Positions 46,616 through 56,048 are shown, numbered from the stretch's first letter. The stretch: DNA of 64,000 nt from Eubacteriales bacterium mix99 (GCA_038396605.1 CP121690.1:714500-778499); one strand, 5' to 3'. Notes: a model not told the origin generated them from the sequence alone. Program-made: numbers and translations.

Positions 46616-47452
46616 TTACCTCCCTCTCTTCCTGGACAGATAGTCATTGTAACCTGTAATCAATAGAAACAGCCCGATAAACAGCAGTACCGTTGCCATG
46701 ATGGGCGAGCCGATCCAGAACCATTGCCCGGCAAAGATGGCGTTGCGTTCCCTGGCCCATTGGATCATGTTGCCCAGGGAAATCAGGTTTGCCGGGGACA
46801 GGCCCAGGACGGCAAGGCTGGATTCCGAGGCAATGGCGGACAGGGTCGCATTCATGAAATTGGACAACGACCACGTCAGGGCAAAGGGAAGGATTTCCGT
46901 CAGGATCACCTGGACCGTACCCTCCCCGGAAAACCACGCCGTCTGAATAAAGTCCCGTTCCTTCATCGTCAGAGCCATGGAACGGATCTGACGGCTGGGC
47001 CAGGCCCATGCAAACATGGCCAGCACCAGCGCCATCAGAACAGCGGTGGAGGTTCCTTTCATCAGAGAGGTCATCAGAATCAGGATGGGCAGGGAAGGAA
47101 TGACAACAAAGGTATCCGTGACAACCGTCAGTACACGGTCCACCACACCGCCGGAAAAGCCTGCCAGCAGTCCCACAAACACCCCTACAACCGTGCCAAT
47201 CAGGGCAACAATCAGTCCGATCAGGAGCGAATTGTGAATCGCCTCCATCAGCAGCCAGAAAATATCCTGCCCCAGGCTGGTGGTGCCCAGCCAGTGCTGC
47301 CAGGAGGGCGGAAGCTTCCCCGGATAGCTGTTGTAGGTGAAGGGATTGACATGGGGAATATAATACAATGCAAATCCAAGAACCAGGAAGAAGGCTGTCA
47401 TCACCATGCCAGTCTTCAGGCGGCCATTCGCATTTTTCCAGAACTTTTTCAT
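46616..47452 (-). CDS. Oligopeptide-type importer 2: permease (OppC type)
   Basis: 278 residues with six helices. The N-terminal helix is followed by a periplasmic loop ending HWLGTTSLGQDIFWLLM, the OppC landmark, and by the EAA loop around TEILPFALTWSLSNF. Shorter than the OppC-type protein of importer 1 (313). Confidence 0.9.
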   Translation of the reverse strand: MKKFWKNANGRLKTGMVMTAFFLVLGFALYYIPHVNPFTYNSYPGKLPPSWQHWLGTTSLGQDIFWLLMEAIHNSLLIGLIVALIGTVVGVFVGLLAGFSGGVVDRVLTVVTDTFVVIPSLPILILMTSLMKGTSTAVLMALVLAMFAWAWPSRQIRSMALTMKERDFIQTAWFSGEGTVQVILTEILPFALTWSLSNFMNATLSAIASESSLAVLGLSPANLISLGNMIQWARERNAIFAGQWFWIGSPIMATVLLFIGLFLLITGYNDYLSRKRGR

Positions 47453-47471
47453 GTGCTCCGTTCCTCCTCTC

Positions 47472-48470
47472 TCAACTGTACCGAATCCGCGGGTCGATGA
47501 ACGGATAAATCAGATCCACAATCAAAGTCGACAGGGAAATGGCGACAATGGAAATGGTGATGCAGCCCAGAATCATATTGTAGTCCGACTGCAGAATCGC
47601 CTTTTGAATCAAGGTACCGACACCGGGATAGCCAAAGATGATCTCGGTCATGATGGAACCGCTGAATACTCCGCCGAGGCTCATTGCCAACGCTGTGACC
47701 TGCGTCAGAACGGAATTGCGGAAAACATAATTCCTGCCGATGATTTTTTCCGGAATCCCCCGGTAGCGGGCATACAGTACAAAATCCTCTTCTGCCGTGG
47801 CACCGGAAAGGGATTTCATGGATATGATCCACCACCCTGTTCCCACCAGCAGCATCGAAACAGCAGGCAGAACGGATGCCCGGAGAAGGGAGCCCAGATA
47901 CGAGGTAACGCCTCCCATGGAGTTGATGTTGGACTGAAGGGGAAACCAGCCCAGCAGAAAAGCAAATACGATCTGCAGAATCAATGCGATAATAAAATAA
48001 GGAACCGGATAAAGACATATTGCGATCCCCTCCATAATTTTGGAGGACCGTTTGTCTTTTCGGAATCCCGCCTGCAGGCCGATAAGATTGCCGATGATCC
48101 AGGCTATCATGGTGGTCGTCAGCGACAGGATCAGGGTATAGGGCAGATATGTCCGGATGATCTCCCCTGCAGGAGTGGGGTAACTCATCAGGGAAGGCCC
48201 GAAATCAAAATGAAGCAGGCCTTTCCAGAGGAAGGAACCGTATTGCTCCAGAAGGGATCCTTCCAGACCGAACTGAACACGCAAGGACCGCCGCAGCGAT
48301 TCCAGCTCAACGGGATCCATCTGTCCGGAACGGGACTGAATCTGTCCGATCATGCTCTCCACCGGGTCGGAAGGAAACATCCGCGGAATAAAAAAGATAA
48401 AGGTAACACCAATCCATATCGTCAGAATACATGTCAGGATACGAAGGAAAAAATATTTGCGAAATTTCAT
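47472..48470 (-). CDS. Oligopeptide-type importer 2: permease (OppB type)
   Basis: 332 residues with six helices. The first helix (CILTIWIGVTFIFFIPRMFP) is OppB-like, followed by the periplasmic domain and the EAA loop ARYRGIPEKIIGRNYVFRN. The short C-terminus ends IYPFIDPRIRYS, the usual OppB ending. Confidence 0.92.
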   Translation of the reverse strand: MKFRKYFFLRILTCILTIWIGVTFIFFIPRMFPSDPVESMIGQIQSRSGQMDPVELESLRRSLRVQFGLEGSLLEQYGSFLWKGLLHFDFGPSLMSYPTPAGEIIRTYLPYTLILSLTTTMIAWIIGNLIGLQAGFRKDKRSSKIMEGIAICLYPVPYFIIALILQIVFAFLLGWFPLQSNINSMGGVTSYLGSLLRASVLPAVSMLLVGTGWWIISMKSLSGATAEEDFVLYARYRGIPEKIIGRNYVFRNSVLTQVTALAMSLGGVFSGSIMTEIIFGYPGVGTLIQKAILQSDYNMILGCITISIVAISLSTLIVDLIYPFIDPRIRYS

Positions 48471-48610
48471 AGCTGCACTCTCTCCTTTGGTGGAAGAAGA
48501 ATAAAAAGGGGGGGCATGTCATCAAACGGGGATACATGCCCCGGCCATTCGTTCAGCATTGATATTCCTATAGAATCATACTCTTCAGTGAATCCGTCCC
48601 GTTGTTTCTG

Positions 48611-50533
48611 CTATTTTTTGGCACCGACAGGAGAGACCTCGGTGGTAATATATTTGAAGCAGCTCCACCACCACCATGGGCCATTGTAAGGATCCTCGGC
48701 GTTGGGGTAATGCTCCCAGTAGGTGCTGTTGGTCGGCACAAATTTGATGCCGGAATGAAATCCGATGAAAGGAAGATCCTTTACCGCAATCTTCATAAAA
48801 TCCATGGCCAGATCATAGGATTTTTCATCATCGGGAGACAGATTCGCCATTTCATGAATGATCTGCGTTGCTTCGGCATTGTTCCAGCGGGAACCCTGTC
48901 CGGCGCCCCGTTCTCCCAAAGGCACGATGAGATCGGCGTCCCAGCCGCTGATCTGGGAATAAATATCCCTGGTGATCCCGCCGGTGGGCCAATAGCCCGC
49001 AATCTCGTAATTTCCGGTGGCACCGTTGGTATCCCAGGTCGCACTGCTTTCGCTGGAAAGGCTGCAGTTGAATCCGAACTTGACCAGCTGGTCATAGGCA
49101 GCGGTAAGTCCGCGTCCTGCCTGCGCCTCCGTATCCGCCAGATAAGTCATTTGAATCGTGAAGGGCTTGCCCTTGAAATACCATCCATCCGCTTTCTTTT
49201 CCAGCCCGGCTTTGAGAAACAGCTTCTCCGCCGCCTCCGGATCATATTTCCAGCAGCCGATGCCGAACATATCAATCAACTCGTCTTTGTCCGTGGGAAT
49301 ATCATACCCCTTATCCCGGAGCTTTTTTGACATCCGCTCCGCATAGCCGGTATCAAAGGGCCTGACCTTCGTCCCATCGCCCAGGTCCAGCTCGAACTCT
49401 TCCAGCCAGGGGAGCAGCGGCTTGTAATACAGCTCCTGCATGGCACTGGTATCCGTCAGAATCGGCAGGGGACTGGTACGGCCCACACCGCTGAATATGC
49501 TGTCGGAGACTTCGTCAAAGTTCATCGCCAGCGCTACTCCCCAGCGAAAATCAGGACTGCTGTAAGGTTCCTTGGCCATTTCAAATGCCAGTCCCTTGGA
49601 ACAGGGATCATCACTGGTGGCGTAAGGGAATCCATCGTACCAGGCGGAGATCTTGCCATTGTCCTTTGTCATAACTTCCAGCATTTCCGGCGTAACCTCG
49701 CACAGAATATCGACTTCATTGTTGATCATGCTCATCTGCCGGGTGGTATCGTCTCCAAGGGATTTAAAGAGAACGTACTTTGCCTGAGGCATCTTGCCGG
49801 TCACAACTCCGACGGTACTGTTTTTCCAGTCTTTGCGCCGCTCATAAAGAATCCACTTGCCAAGCTTGTCATAGGATTTTACGGTATACGGACCAGCCAC
49901 CACAGGCTTACTGTCCTTGAAATTGGTGACATCCTTTGCCTTGGAATAGATATGTTCCGGTACAATGCGCAGATCATTGCCGTAAATGGTAACACCGAAT
50001 TTCTGCGCCAGTCGGGGAAACGATTCCCTGGTTACAATCCGGACCGCATAATCGTCTTCCTTTTCCACAGAGGAAAAGATGGTATTGTAATAATCATGCG
50101 CCCCAATACCGGGGGTGGACATAATCATATTGAATGTGAACACAACGTCGTCGGCATTCAGATCTTCCCCGTCGGACCATTTGATCCCCTTGCGGATCTT
50201 CACGGTATGCTCGGTAAAATCATCATTGGACTCGGGCATACCATCCGCGACTTCTCCGAACTGCTCGCCTTTGACCGTATCCATCTCCCACATCATGGCG
50301 GACATCAGCTGGTGAATGCCAAATCCCACCTGCGTGCCCTGCATATAGGTGTTGAACTGTCCCGGCACATCTGTCGGCGTCTGTGTTTCGACGATAAGGG
50401 TTTCCCTGCGGGGAGTGCCTACATCCGTCATTGTTTCAGTGGACGAGCCGGACTTGCATCCCGTCATTGCCGCAGCGGGGAGCAGAAACAGCATGGTAAA
50501 AACGAGTATTCCGGAAAGATTCTTTCTGAACAT
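48611..50533 (-). CDS. Large family-5 substrate-binding lipoprotein of importer 2
   Basis: 640 residues, about 80 longer than the OppA-type protein of importer 1. Signal peptide with lipobox MTGC. Family 5 hallmarks are [16 protein letters not shown] and [10 protein letters not shown]. The carboxy end is aromatic-rich ([11 protein letters not shown]), like the xylo- and cello-oligosaccharide-binding members (for example in Thermotoga) rather than classical peptide binders. I infer a possible oligosaccharide ligand. ATG 50533 lies nine bases after AAAGGAGG. Confidence 0.85.
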   Translation of the reverse strand: MFRKNLSGILVFTMLFLLPAAAMTGCKSGSSTETMTDVGTPRRETLIVETQTPTDVPGQFNTYMQGTQVGFGIHQLMSAMMWEMDTVKGEQFGEVADGMPESNDDFTEHTVKIRKGIKWSDGEDLNADDVVFTFNMIMSTPGIGAHDYYNTIFSSVEKEDDYAVRIVTRESFPRLAQKFGVTIYGNDLRIVPEHIYSKAKDVTNFKDSKPVVAGPYTVKSYDKLGKWILYERRKDWKNSTVGVVTGKMPQAKYVLFKSLGDDTTRQMSMINNEVDILCEVTPEMLEVMTKDNGKISAWYDGFPYATSDDPCSKGLAFEMAKEPYSSPDFRWGVALAMNFDEVSDSIFSGVGRTSPLPILTDTSAMQELYYKPLLPWLEEFELDLGDGTKVRPFDTGYAERMSKKLRDKGYDIPTDKDELIDMFGIGCWKYDPEAAEKLFLKAGLEKKADGWYFKGKPFTIQMTYLADTEAQAGRGLTAAYDQLVKFGFNCSLSSESSATWDTNGATGNYEIAGYWPTGGITRDIYSQISGWDADLIVPLGERGAGQGSRWNNAEATQIIHEMANLSPDDEKSYDLAMDFMKIAVKDLPFIGFHSGIKFVPTNSTYWEHYPNAEDPYNGPWWWWSCFKYITTEVSPVGAKK

Positions 50534-50752
50534 AGATTCCATCCTCCTTTTCATTTTGATTAACAGTAAAAAAGCTGCTTCCTGATCTGTTAATCTTTTG
50601 TAACCGGAGATCCAAATCTTCTTCAGGCTAAACCATAGGTCGTCTTTTTACCCTGTTCTTTCAATCTGTCCTACCGTATTCTATTCGTCGCAACCTGTTG
50701 TTATGAAAAATTCTGTCGGATACCTTGTCCAAAAAATCTAAAATACCCCACC

Positions 50753-50778
50753 TTGTGTATATGCGTTGTGTATATGCG
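50753..50778. repeat. 13-bp perfect tandem repeat upstream of importer 2
   Basis: TTGTGTATATGCG occurs twice head to tail. The ATGCG word recurs further along the same intergenic region. Confidence 0.8.
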
Positions 50779-50788
50779 TCAATTACAA

Positions 50789-50867
50789 TGATGCGTTTCT
50801 TTTCTTCCTATCTATACCTTTGATGCATTTCTTTCTTTTATAGATCTTATATGCGTTTCTTTCTGCC
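50789..50867. repeat. Three spaced ATGCGTTTCTTT-like repeats
   Basis: ATGCGTTTCTTT, ATGCATTTCTTT and ATGCGTTTCTTT begin near 50790, 50823 and 50851, roughly 30 bp (three helical turns) apart. They lie 250-330 bp before the importer 2 start, in a 485-bp region without genes, and could be regulator sites. Confidence 0.55.
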
Positions 50868-51011
50868 TTCATGAATACAATAACACGATGTCTGCTGACC
50901 TGTCAATGATTTCAATATTTTACCAGACCAGAGCCGGAATGAAACTGTATGAACCAGCCCAGTTTGGGAATTTTGGGAATCGGATTGTTCCCGGACCATA
51001 AGCATCCGGCA

Positions 51012-51033
51012 GGAGATGCTAATTGGCATCTCC
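51012..51033 (-). terminator. Perfect 8-bp stem-loop at the VanY-like stop
   Basis: GGAGATGC pairs with GCATCTCC around a 6-nt loop that reaches into the last codons. No T-tract follows, so termination is uncertain. Confidence 0.45.
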
Positions 51034-51966
51034 CAGATACTCTTCCAGGCAGAGACCTTTTTCCTTGATCTCCCTTGCCGCTTTCTTTCCCACATAGCGG
51101 AAATGCCAGGGTTCATAAATCACACCGGTCTGAGGGGTTTTCCCATCCGGATACCGAAGAATGAATCCATATTCATCGCAATGCTCCATCAGCCACTGCA
51201 TTTCCGGCGTATCCGCCTGTTTGTCATCCAGTATCTGATAGGTTTCCGATACGATATCCGCAGCCAGCCCCAAATTGTGTTCACTTGTCCCGGGAATCGT
51301 GACGACTTTACGCGCTTCCACCTCTGCCCGACGGCGGTCGAATCCCCTGGACATCTGCTTGTCGATTTGTTTGCCGAATAACTTCTGCTGATATTCAATG
51401 GTTCGGTAGGCCGAGCATACAATAGGCGACAAACCCTGCGCCCTTGCATCTGAAAGCATGGCATTCAATGATTCAATGGCCCGTGCGTCAAACTGCAGTC
51501 CGTTATCCAGCTTCTTCAGCGGAACCTCATAACCATCCGGGAGAGGATTCCCGTCATTCACCAAAGTCAGCATCCACTCTCCCATTTCTCCACCCCCTGC
51601 AATCTTTAAGCTCATGTCGTCTGCGTTTCTATCCCCTGAGCTTCTATTCCCTGAATCCCCGGATCTTGAATCCATATCCCCGGCTTTCCCCTGACGGACA
51701 GCCTGATCGCCTTTCCATTCAGCAGAATCATTGGCGGACCGGGCTGTATTTTGTTCCCCGGGAAGGCCTTCCTGACCCTCAGCCCGCTGAACGGCGTCTT
51801 TCGAATCCTCCCCTGCGCCAGAAGTTCCCTTGTACAACAACAGTGAAAAAAGGATCAGAGTACCGCACAGAATAAAGATGGCACCTTTCCGGCCTTTCCG
51901 ATGTTTATGATTGATTCCGAATCGAATACCATAAGGTCCGATACCGGATGGACCCACTGAACGCAT
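51019..51966 (-). CDS. VanY-like D-alanyl-D-alanine carboxypeptidase (M15B)
   Basis: About 315 residues. One N-terminal helix (AIFILCGTLILFSLLLY) anchors it; then a 90-residue Ser/Gly/Asp-rich linker; then the zinc peptidase: SAYRTIEYQQKLF, GTSEHNLGLAADIV (zinc His and Asp) and EPWHFRYVG (catalytic Glu and zinc His). It trims the terminal D-Ala from peptidoglycan outside the membrane. ATG 51966 is better spaced from AAAGG than the ATG at 51975. No vanH/A/X genes are near, so a housekeeping role is more likely than glycopeptide resistance. Confidence 0.9.
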   Translation of the reverse strand: MRSVGPSGIGPYGIRFGINHKHRKGRKGAIFILCGTLILFSLLLYKGTSGAGEDSKDAVQRAEGQEGLPGEQNTARSANDSAEWKGDQAVRQGKAGDMDSRSGDSGNRSSGDRNADDMSLKIAGGGEMGEWMLTLVNDGNPLPDGYEVPLKKLDNGLQFDARAIESLNAMLSDARAQGLSPIVCSAYRTIEYQQKLFGKQIDKQMSRGFDRRRAEVEARKVVTIPGTSEHNLGLAADIVSETYQILDDKQADTPEMQWLMEHCDEYGFILRYPDGKTPQTGVIYEPWHFRYVGKKAAREIKEKGLCLEEYLGDAN

Positions 51967-52224
51967 TCCAAACATCCTTTCTTTCTATAATCAATTGTTT
52001 TGATATCCATGAACTGCCGGTTATGGAGATACGCATGAATCTGCGCAAAAATTATATCTTCCATCATTATACACCAAATTATTTTTATTTGTTGACTGAA
52101 TTTATCAAAAAACAAAAAATTTGAGGATATTTGAAAAGATTCCGGACTTTTGCATTTTCCCTTTTTGTTTCTGGTCCAAATGTCAGCAATGCCTGCCTGG
52201 AATAAAAAAATTTTAAATTTTGTC
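51967..52224. other. AT-rich spacer before the cold-shock gene, no gene seen
   Basis: Holds a TATAAT-like word reading toward the VanY-like gene near 52060 (minus strand) but no convincing -35. Open frames here lack ribosome sites. Confidence 0.4.
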
Positions 52225-52253
52225 TTGACAAATCCCTTTCGACCATGTAAAAT
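52225..52253 (+). promoter_or_regulatory. Promoter of the cold-shock gene
   Basis: TTGACA (52225-52230), 17-bp spacer, TAAAAT (52248-52253). The predicted leader is about 120 nt, long as is usual for cold-shock genes whose leader folding governs translation. Confidence 0.75.
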
Positions 52254-52381
52254 AATATAGGTATTCTAAATGTACGAATTGATTGCCATAGAATGTAGAT
52301 CAATTTTCCATTTTGATTTACCGTCCTGTGGCTTTTATTTTGCACTGGGGATAACAATATCAAAAAGGAGGTACCTACTGA

Positions 52382-52597
52382 ATGAATACAGGTACTGTCA
52401 AATGGTTTAATGAAGCAAAGGGCTATGGATTTATTTCCAACGACGATGGAACGGGAGATGTCTTCGTACATTTTTCTGCTATACAGGGCGATGGTTTCAA
52501 AACGTTGGCTGAGGGGCAGAAAGTAACTTATGATACTGAGCCCGATCCCAAAGACCCCCGCAAAATGCGCGCGGTTAATGTTCAGACTGTTGAATAA
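52382..52597 (+). CDS. Cold-shock protein (CspA/CspB family)
   Basis: 71 residues, one OB fold. RNP1 is KGYGFISND and RNP2 is DVFVHFSAI, the single-strand nucleic acid binding motifs; the start [12 protein letters not shown] is typical. It binds mRNA and prevents unwanted folding. AAGGAGG lies about 11 bp before the ATG. Single gene with its own promoter and terminator. Confidence 0.96.
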   Translation: MNTGTVKWFNEAKGYGFISNDDGTGDVFVHFSAIQGDGFKTLAEGQKVTYDTEPDPKDPRKMRAVNVQTVE

Positions 52598-52627
52598 CCC
52601 GATATCAACTGAGTTCCATCATCAAAG

Positions 52628-52658
52628 AATCCGCTCCAGGAAAGGGCGGATTTTTTTT
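52628..52658 (+). terminator. Intrinsic terminator of the cold-shock gene
   Basis: AATCCGC (52628-52634) pairs with GCGGATT (52646-52652), followed by a run of T. Confidence 0.9.
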
Positions 52659-52882
52659 ACCCGCTTCTTTGCATTGATTTCAATCCTGTACCGGTTATCA
52701 TACAATACCTGTTCCTGTCCTGTTTTCGTTTCAGCCAGGGTTTCGTTCCTGTTGTGCTTTCATTGTACCTTTGTTTTCTTTGCATTTCTGCTTCCCTTCC
52801 TTTTGCCCGCTCTCCTGTTATCCAGGGGAAAAGGTGGTATAATAGGATAGAAAGTCATTTTATTGCAGGGAGTGAGGAATTC

Positions 52883-53404
52883 ATGAAGGAAACATTAGAA
52901 GACCTGAAAACAAGAAGAAGCTGCAGAAGGTATCAGCAGAAGCAGGTTGGGCAGAAAGAACTGGATGCCATTCTTGAGGCCGGAAAGTATGCACCTACCG
53001 GCATGGGAAAGCAGTCTCCGATACTGGTGGTAATCCAGGACAGGGAGACCATTGAGAAGATTTCAAAGTTGAATGCCGCAGTGGCAGACAGTCCAACGGA
53101 TCCTTTCTATGAGGCTCCGACGCTGGTCATCGTTTTTGCCGATAAAAATATAAACACTTATGTCGAGGACGGAGCGCTGGTCATGGGCAACCTGTTAAAC
53201 GCTGCCCATGCGGTCGGTGTGGATTCCTGCTTTATTTACAGAGCAAGGGAAGTATTTGAAACAGAAGAAGGAAAGGCTCTGCTGAAAAAATGGGGAATCG
53301 GCGATCAGTATGTGGGAATTGGCAACTGCATCCTGGGATATGGAGCAGAAGGCGGTATCAACCCGGCGAAACCCAGAAAATCAGATTACGTCGTCAGAGT
53401 GTGA
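52883..53404 (+). CDS. Nitroreductase-family FMN protein
   Basis: 173 residues. RRSCRRYQ near the start contacts FMN phosphate in this family, APTGMGKQ binds the flavin, and the DGALVMGNLLNAAHAVGVDSC helix and GNCILGYG near the end complete the fold. Such proteins reduce quinones, nitroaromatics or other acceptors with NAD(P)H. ATG 52883 follows GGGAGTGAGG; the frame open from 52754 has a spurious hydrophobic extension. A TATAAT word lies near 52838. Substrate unknown. Confidence 0.88.
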   Translation: MKETLEDLKTRRSCRRYQQKQVGQKELDAILEAGKYAPTGMGKQSPILVVIQDRETIEKISKLNAAVADSPTDPFYEAPTLVIVFADKNINTYVEDGALVMGNLLNAAHAVGVDSCFIYRAREVFETEEGKALLKKWGIGDQYVGIGNCILGYGAEGGINPAKPRKSDYVVRV

Positions 53405-53497
53405 AAAATTGTTTCTTCCGGCGGTTTTGTACAAACATAATTCCACTTTAGCGATTAAGAAACCTTGAAAAGTCCGGAAAGTGATTCAAAGTATTGG

Positions 53498-53532
53498 ATA
53501 AACCCGCAGTCCTTAGAGGAAAGCGGGTTTAT
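53498..53532 (-). terminator. Stem-loop directly after tRNA-Arg
   Basis: ATAAACCCGC (53498-53507) pairs perfectly with GCGGGTTTAT (53523-53532), touching the CCA end of the tRNA on the minus strand. It probably ends the tRNA transcript although the T-tract is short. Confidence 0.65.
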
Positions 53533-53533
53533 T

Positions 53534-53610
53534 TGGTGCACCCGGAGGGATTCGAACCCCCGGCCTGCGGTTTAGGAAACCGACGCTCTATCCTGCTGAG
53601 CTACGGGTGC
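53534..53610 (-). tRNA. tRNA-Arg (anticodon CCT)
   Basis: 77 nt with encoded CCA. Acceptor GCACCCG/CGGGTGC, D arm GCTCAGCAGGATAGAGC, anticodon loop TTCCTAA giving CCT (reads AGG), T arm with GGTTCGAATCC. The first anticodon-stem pair looks mismatched (T/C); all other stems pair. Confidence 0.94.
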
Positions 53611-53771
53611 ACATTGTAACAAATTTTATTTTACCTCTGCCGCTCTGTTTTGTCAACCATGTTTTAAACTCTGTTTCCCGCTTCCCACGCCTTCTTTTTG
53701 TCGATCCATTCCTTGCATGAAAAGCCATATCCCATTGGGCAACTGCTTGCGTGCGATACGAGACAGGATAT

Positions 53772-53823
53772 CGGGATATAAGTCCCGCCCATCCTGCGTC
53801 CCATCCATTGGAACGCAGGATGG
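53772..53823. other. Two adjacent hairpins downstream of the NUDIX gene
   Basis: CGGGA/TCCCG (53772-53776, 53783-53787) is followed at once by the 11-bp perfect stem CCATCCTGCGT/ACGCAGGATGG (53789-53799, 53813-53823). They may be a 3'-end structure of the NUDIX transcript or a small repetitive element. No T-tract. Confidence 0.55.
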
Positions 53824-53883
53824 ACAGGAAAATGCTTCTGCTTGCCGGACAGCTGAAGTGCTGAATCGTGCCCGGTCGATGTT

Positions 53884-54420
53884 TCAGCGGTTCTGCCGGG
53901 CCCAGTACATCAAAACACCGATGATGGTCTTGCCATCCCGTATTTCACCATTCTTTACTTTTCCAAGGGCTTCATCAAAGGGCACCGTATCGAACGTCAG
54001 TTCTTCGAATTCATCCAGATTCTGTCCGGATACCCGTTTCAGTCCGGAAGCCGCAAAGATATGGATCACTTCGTCGTGGCTGCCGGGAGAAGAATAGGGG
54101 GATGCCAGCAGCGACCATTCCTCTGCTTCGTAGCCCGTCTCTTCCTTCAGTTCCCGCTTTGCCGCCTCCAGGGGAGTTTCCCCCCCGTCAACAAGGCCGG
54201 CAGGAATTTCCCGGATAGCGGCATGGACCGGATAGCGGAATTGCGTGACCAGCAGCATTTTCCTGTCGTCATCTACTGCCACCACAGCAGCCGCCTGTTT
54301 ATGGGAAACAACCTCCCGGGTTGTTCTCCTCCCATCCTCCAGTTCCACTTCGTCGTTATATACTTTTATGATTTTTCCGCTGTACACATTCTGTCGGGAT
54401 ATCGTTTTCAATTGATTCAC
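53884..54420 (-). CDS. NUDIX hydrolase, ADP-ribose pyrophosphatase type
   Basis: 178 residues. The NUDIX box runs from GLVDGGETPLEAAKRELKEE and continues ETGYEA, with the REL and EE metal ligands in place; REIPAGLVD before it and the SPGSHDEVIHIF after it are typical of NudF-like ADP-ribose pyrophosphatases. It would hydrolyse ADP-ribose to AMP and ribose 5-phosphate. It is 11 bp after the Gfo/Idh gene, so they are probably cotranscribed. Confidence 0.92.
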   Translation of the reverse strand: MNQLKTISRQNVYSGKIIKVYNDEVELEDGRRTTREVVSHKQAAAVVAVDDDRKMLLVTQFRYPVHAAIREIPAGLVDGGETPLEAAKRELKEETGYEAEEWSLLASPYSSPGSHDEVIHIFAASGLKRVSGQNLDEFEELTFDTVPFDEALGKVKNGEIRDGKTIIGVLMYWARQNR

Positions 54421-54431
54421 TCCATCTTTTG

Positions 54432-55418
54432 TTAAAAATCCACCCGTTTGCCTGTACGATAGGATTCGTACGCCTTTTCCATCAGTTCGGTCAACTGGAT
54501 ACCTTCCTCCAGGCCAAATTGAGGGGAACCGCCGTTCTCAATTGCATCCATCCATTGCCGGATGGCAGAAGGCAGGGCATCCGGTAAATCCGACGGCGTG
54601 ACAAATCCTTTGGACTCCGGCGCGTATTTTTTGGAAGATATCTTTACCGTGTTGTCGGGGCCTCCGATCAGCAAACTTCCTTCCGTACCGTAAATCTCCA
54701 TGAAAAATGGGCTGGCCGGCGTAACAAAACCGGTTTCCACAATGGCAATCGCCTTATTTTCAAATTCAATGACACTGACCGCATTGTCCTCCACCGCCCT
54801 GTTGGTATAACTGTTGAAAACCGAACTGATATTCCTGGGCTTTCCCAGCAGCCAGCGGGACAGATACATGGGATGCGCTCCCAGGTCCATCATGGCGCCT
54901 CCTCCGCATGCTTTTGGGTCGTAGAAATGATCCGGCAGCCAATTGCCGACCGCTCCGTCATGAGCATTTCTCACGCGAAGCAGTGTAATGCCCCCAAGCC
55001 AATTCTCCTCCACCGCCTTCTTTGCAAAGAGGTTGGCGGGAAAGGTGCGATGCGGAAAGGAAATGCAGAACTGTACATTGGCTTTCTGCACCGCATCCTT
55101 TATTGCCTCACATTCCTTTACCGTAAGCGCCATGACCTTTTCAGTGAAAATATGCTTCCCGGCGTTCGCCGCAGCAATGATTACTTCAGGATGCAGGTTG
55201 GTTGGAGTATTGACCACAACCGCATCCACGTCATCCCGTTTCAGCAAAGCGGACAGGTCTTCCTCAAAAGCAGCACCCAGCTCCGCCGCCCATTGCCTGC
55301 CCCTCTCCGGCTGTTCATCCCATACAGCGGTAATCCTGGCACGGCCCGTCTGTGAAATCTGTCTGGCATAATCCCTTGCGTGAACATGCCATCCGCTCAG
55401 CATAGCTACTCTCAGCAT
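54432..55418 (-). CDS. Gfo/Idh/MocA-family oxidoreductase
   Basis: 328 residues. An N-terminal NAD(P)-binding fold (VAMLSGWHVHARDYA, AVVNTPTNLHPE) with the family's catalytic-site EK(V/P) in HIFTEKVMALTVKEC, and a C-terminal alpha/beta domain with DHFYDPKACGGGAMMDLGAHP. It oxidises or reduces sugars, inositols or related compounds; the substrate is unknown. It is the first gene before the NUDIX gene, divergent from the GNAT gene. Confidence 0.88.
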   Translation of the reverse strand: MLRVAMLSGWHVHARDYARQISQTGRARITAVWDEQPERGRQWAAELGAAFEEDLSALLKRDDVDAVVVNTPTNLHPEVIIAAANAGKHIFTEKVMALTVKECEAIKDAVQKANVQFCISFPHRTFPANLFAKKAVEENWLGGITLLRVRNAHDGAVGNWLPDHFYDPKACGGGAMMDLGAHPMYLSRWLLGKPRNISSVFNSYTNRAVEDNAVSVIEFENKAIAIVETGFVTPASPFFMEIYGTEGSLLIGGPDNTVKISSKKYAPESKGFVTPSDLPDALPSAIRQWMDAIENGGSPQFGLEEGIQLTELMEKAYESYRTGKRVDF

Positions 55419-55597
55419 AATTGATTCTCCTTCCCTTACTTACCCTTTCAATTTCCTTTCCGGACTTCCTGTGTTCAGTATAATCCACCGCTTCCGGTCT
55501 TTCAAGGCCAGAAGAGCTAAAATGCTCTTTCCTTGCTATTCTTTCTTTCTATGATAGAATGGAAATATACTGGAATTTGAAAGGGGTTATTACGTAA

Positions 55598-56038
55598 ATG
55601 ATCAGAAAAATGAAGAGAGAGGATAAGGACATTTTCCTTCATATGACAAATCAATTTTACGCCTCGGATGCCGTCCTCCATCCGATTCCGGAAGAATATC
55701 ATAAAGATGCATTTGAGGAAATCATGCGTTCCGATGTTTACCTGGAAGGATATATCCTCGAAATGGGCGGAAAGCCGGCCGGCTATGCCATGACGGCAAA
55801 AACCTATTCCCATGAAGCCGGCGGCATTACCCTGTGGATCGATGAGCTGTTTATCTCAGGGCAGTACCGCTCAAGGGGACTGGGAACAGAGTTTTTCAAC
55901 TATCTGAAAGCTCACATGGATCCTTCCATTGCCCGGGTCCGGCTGGAAGTGGAATCCGACAATCATCGGGCCATCCGGCTTTATCGAAGAGTCGGATTCA
56001 CTGAGCTGGAATACAATCAGATGTATGTGGAGAAATAA
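55598..56038 (+). CDS. GNAT-family N-acetyltransferase
   Basis: 146 residues of one GNAT fold. Motif A is ELFISGQYRSRGLGTEFF with the acetyl-CoA loop RSRGLG, and motif B is HRAIRLYRRVGF. The protein ends soon after. Likely acetylates a small molecule or peptide amine; acceptor unknown. A short perfect hairpin AAGAGC/GCTCTT lies upstream (55512-55529). Its stop is 3 bp from the stop of the opposing dehydrogenase gene. Confidence 0.88.
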   Translation: MIRKMKREDKDIFLHMTNQFYASDAVLHPIPEEYHKDAFEEIMRSDVYLEGYILEMGGKPAGYAMTAKTYSHEAGGITLWIDELFISGQYRSRGLGTEFFNYLKAHMDPSIARVRLEVESDNHRAIRLYRRVGFTELEYNQMYVEK

Positions 56039-56048
56039 ACTTTATTTC
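56032..56048. repeat. Perfect palindrome holding two opposing stop codons
   Basis: GAAATAAA-C-TTTATTTC. The stop codons of the converging GNAT and dehydrogenase genes both lie inside it. Confidence 0.8.

Noticed and set aside
47406-48689. A 427-codon open frame on the plus strand
   Set aside because: Antisense to the OppB/OppC-type genes of importer 2; no ribosome site and highly polar, low-quality sequence.
50753-50867. Could the repeat cluster be a CRISPR array?
   Set aside because: The units are 12-13 bp, unequal, and partly head to tail without spacers of constant length; no cas gene is in the window.
51019-51966. VanY-like gene as a vancomycin-resistance marker
   Set aside because: No vanRS, vanHAX or vanW neighbours; VanY-type peptidases are common housekeeping enzymes.
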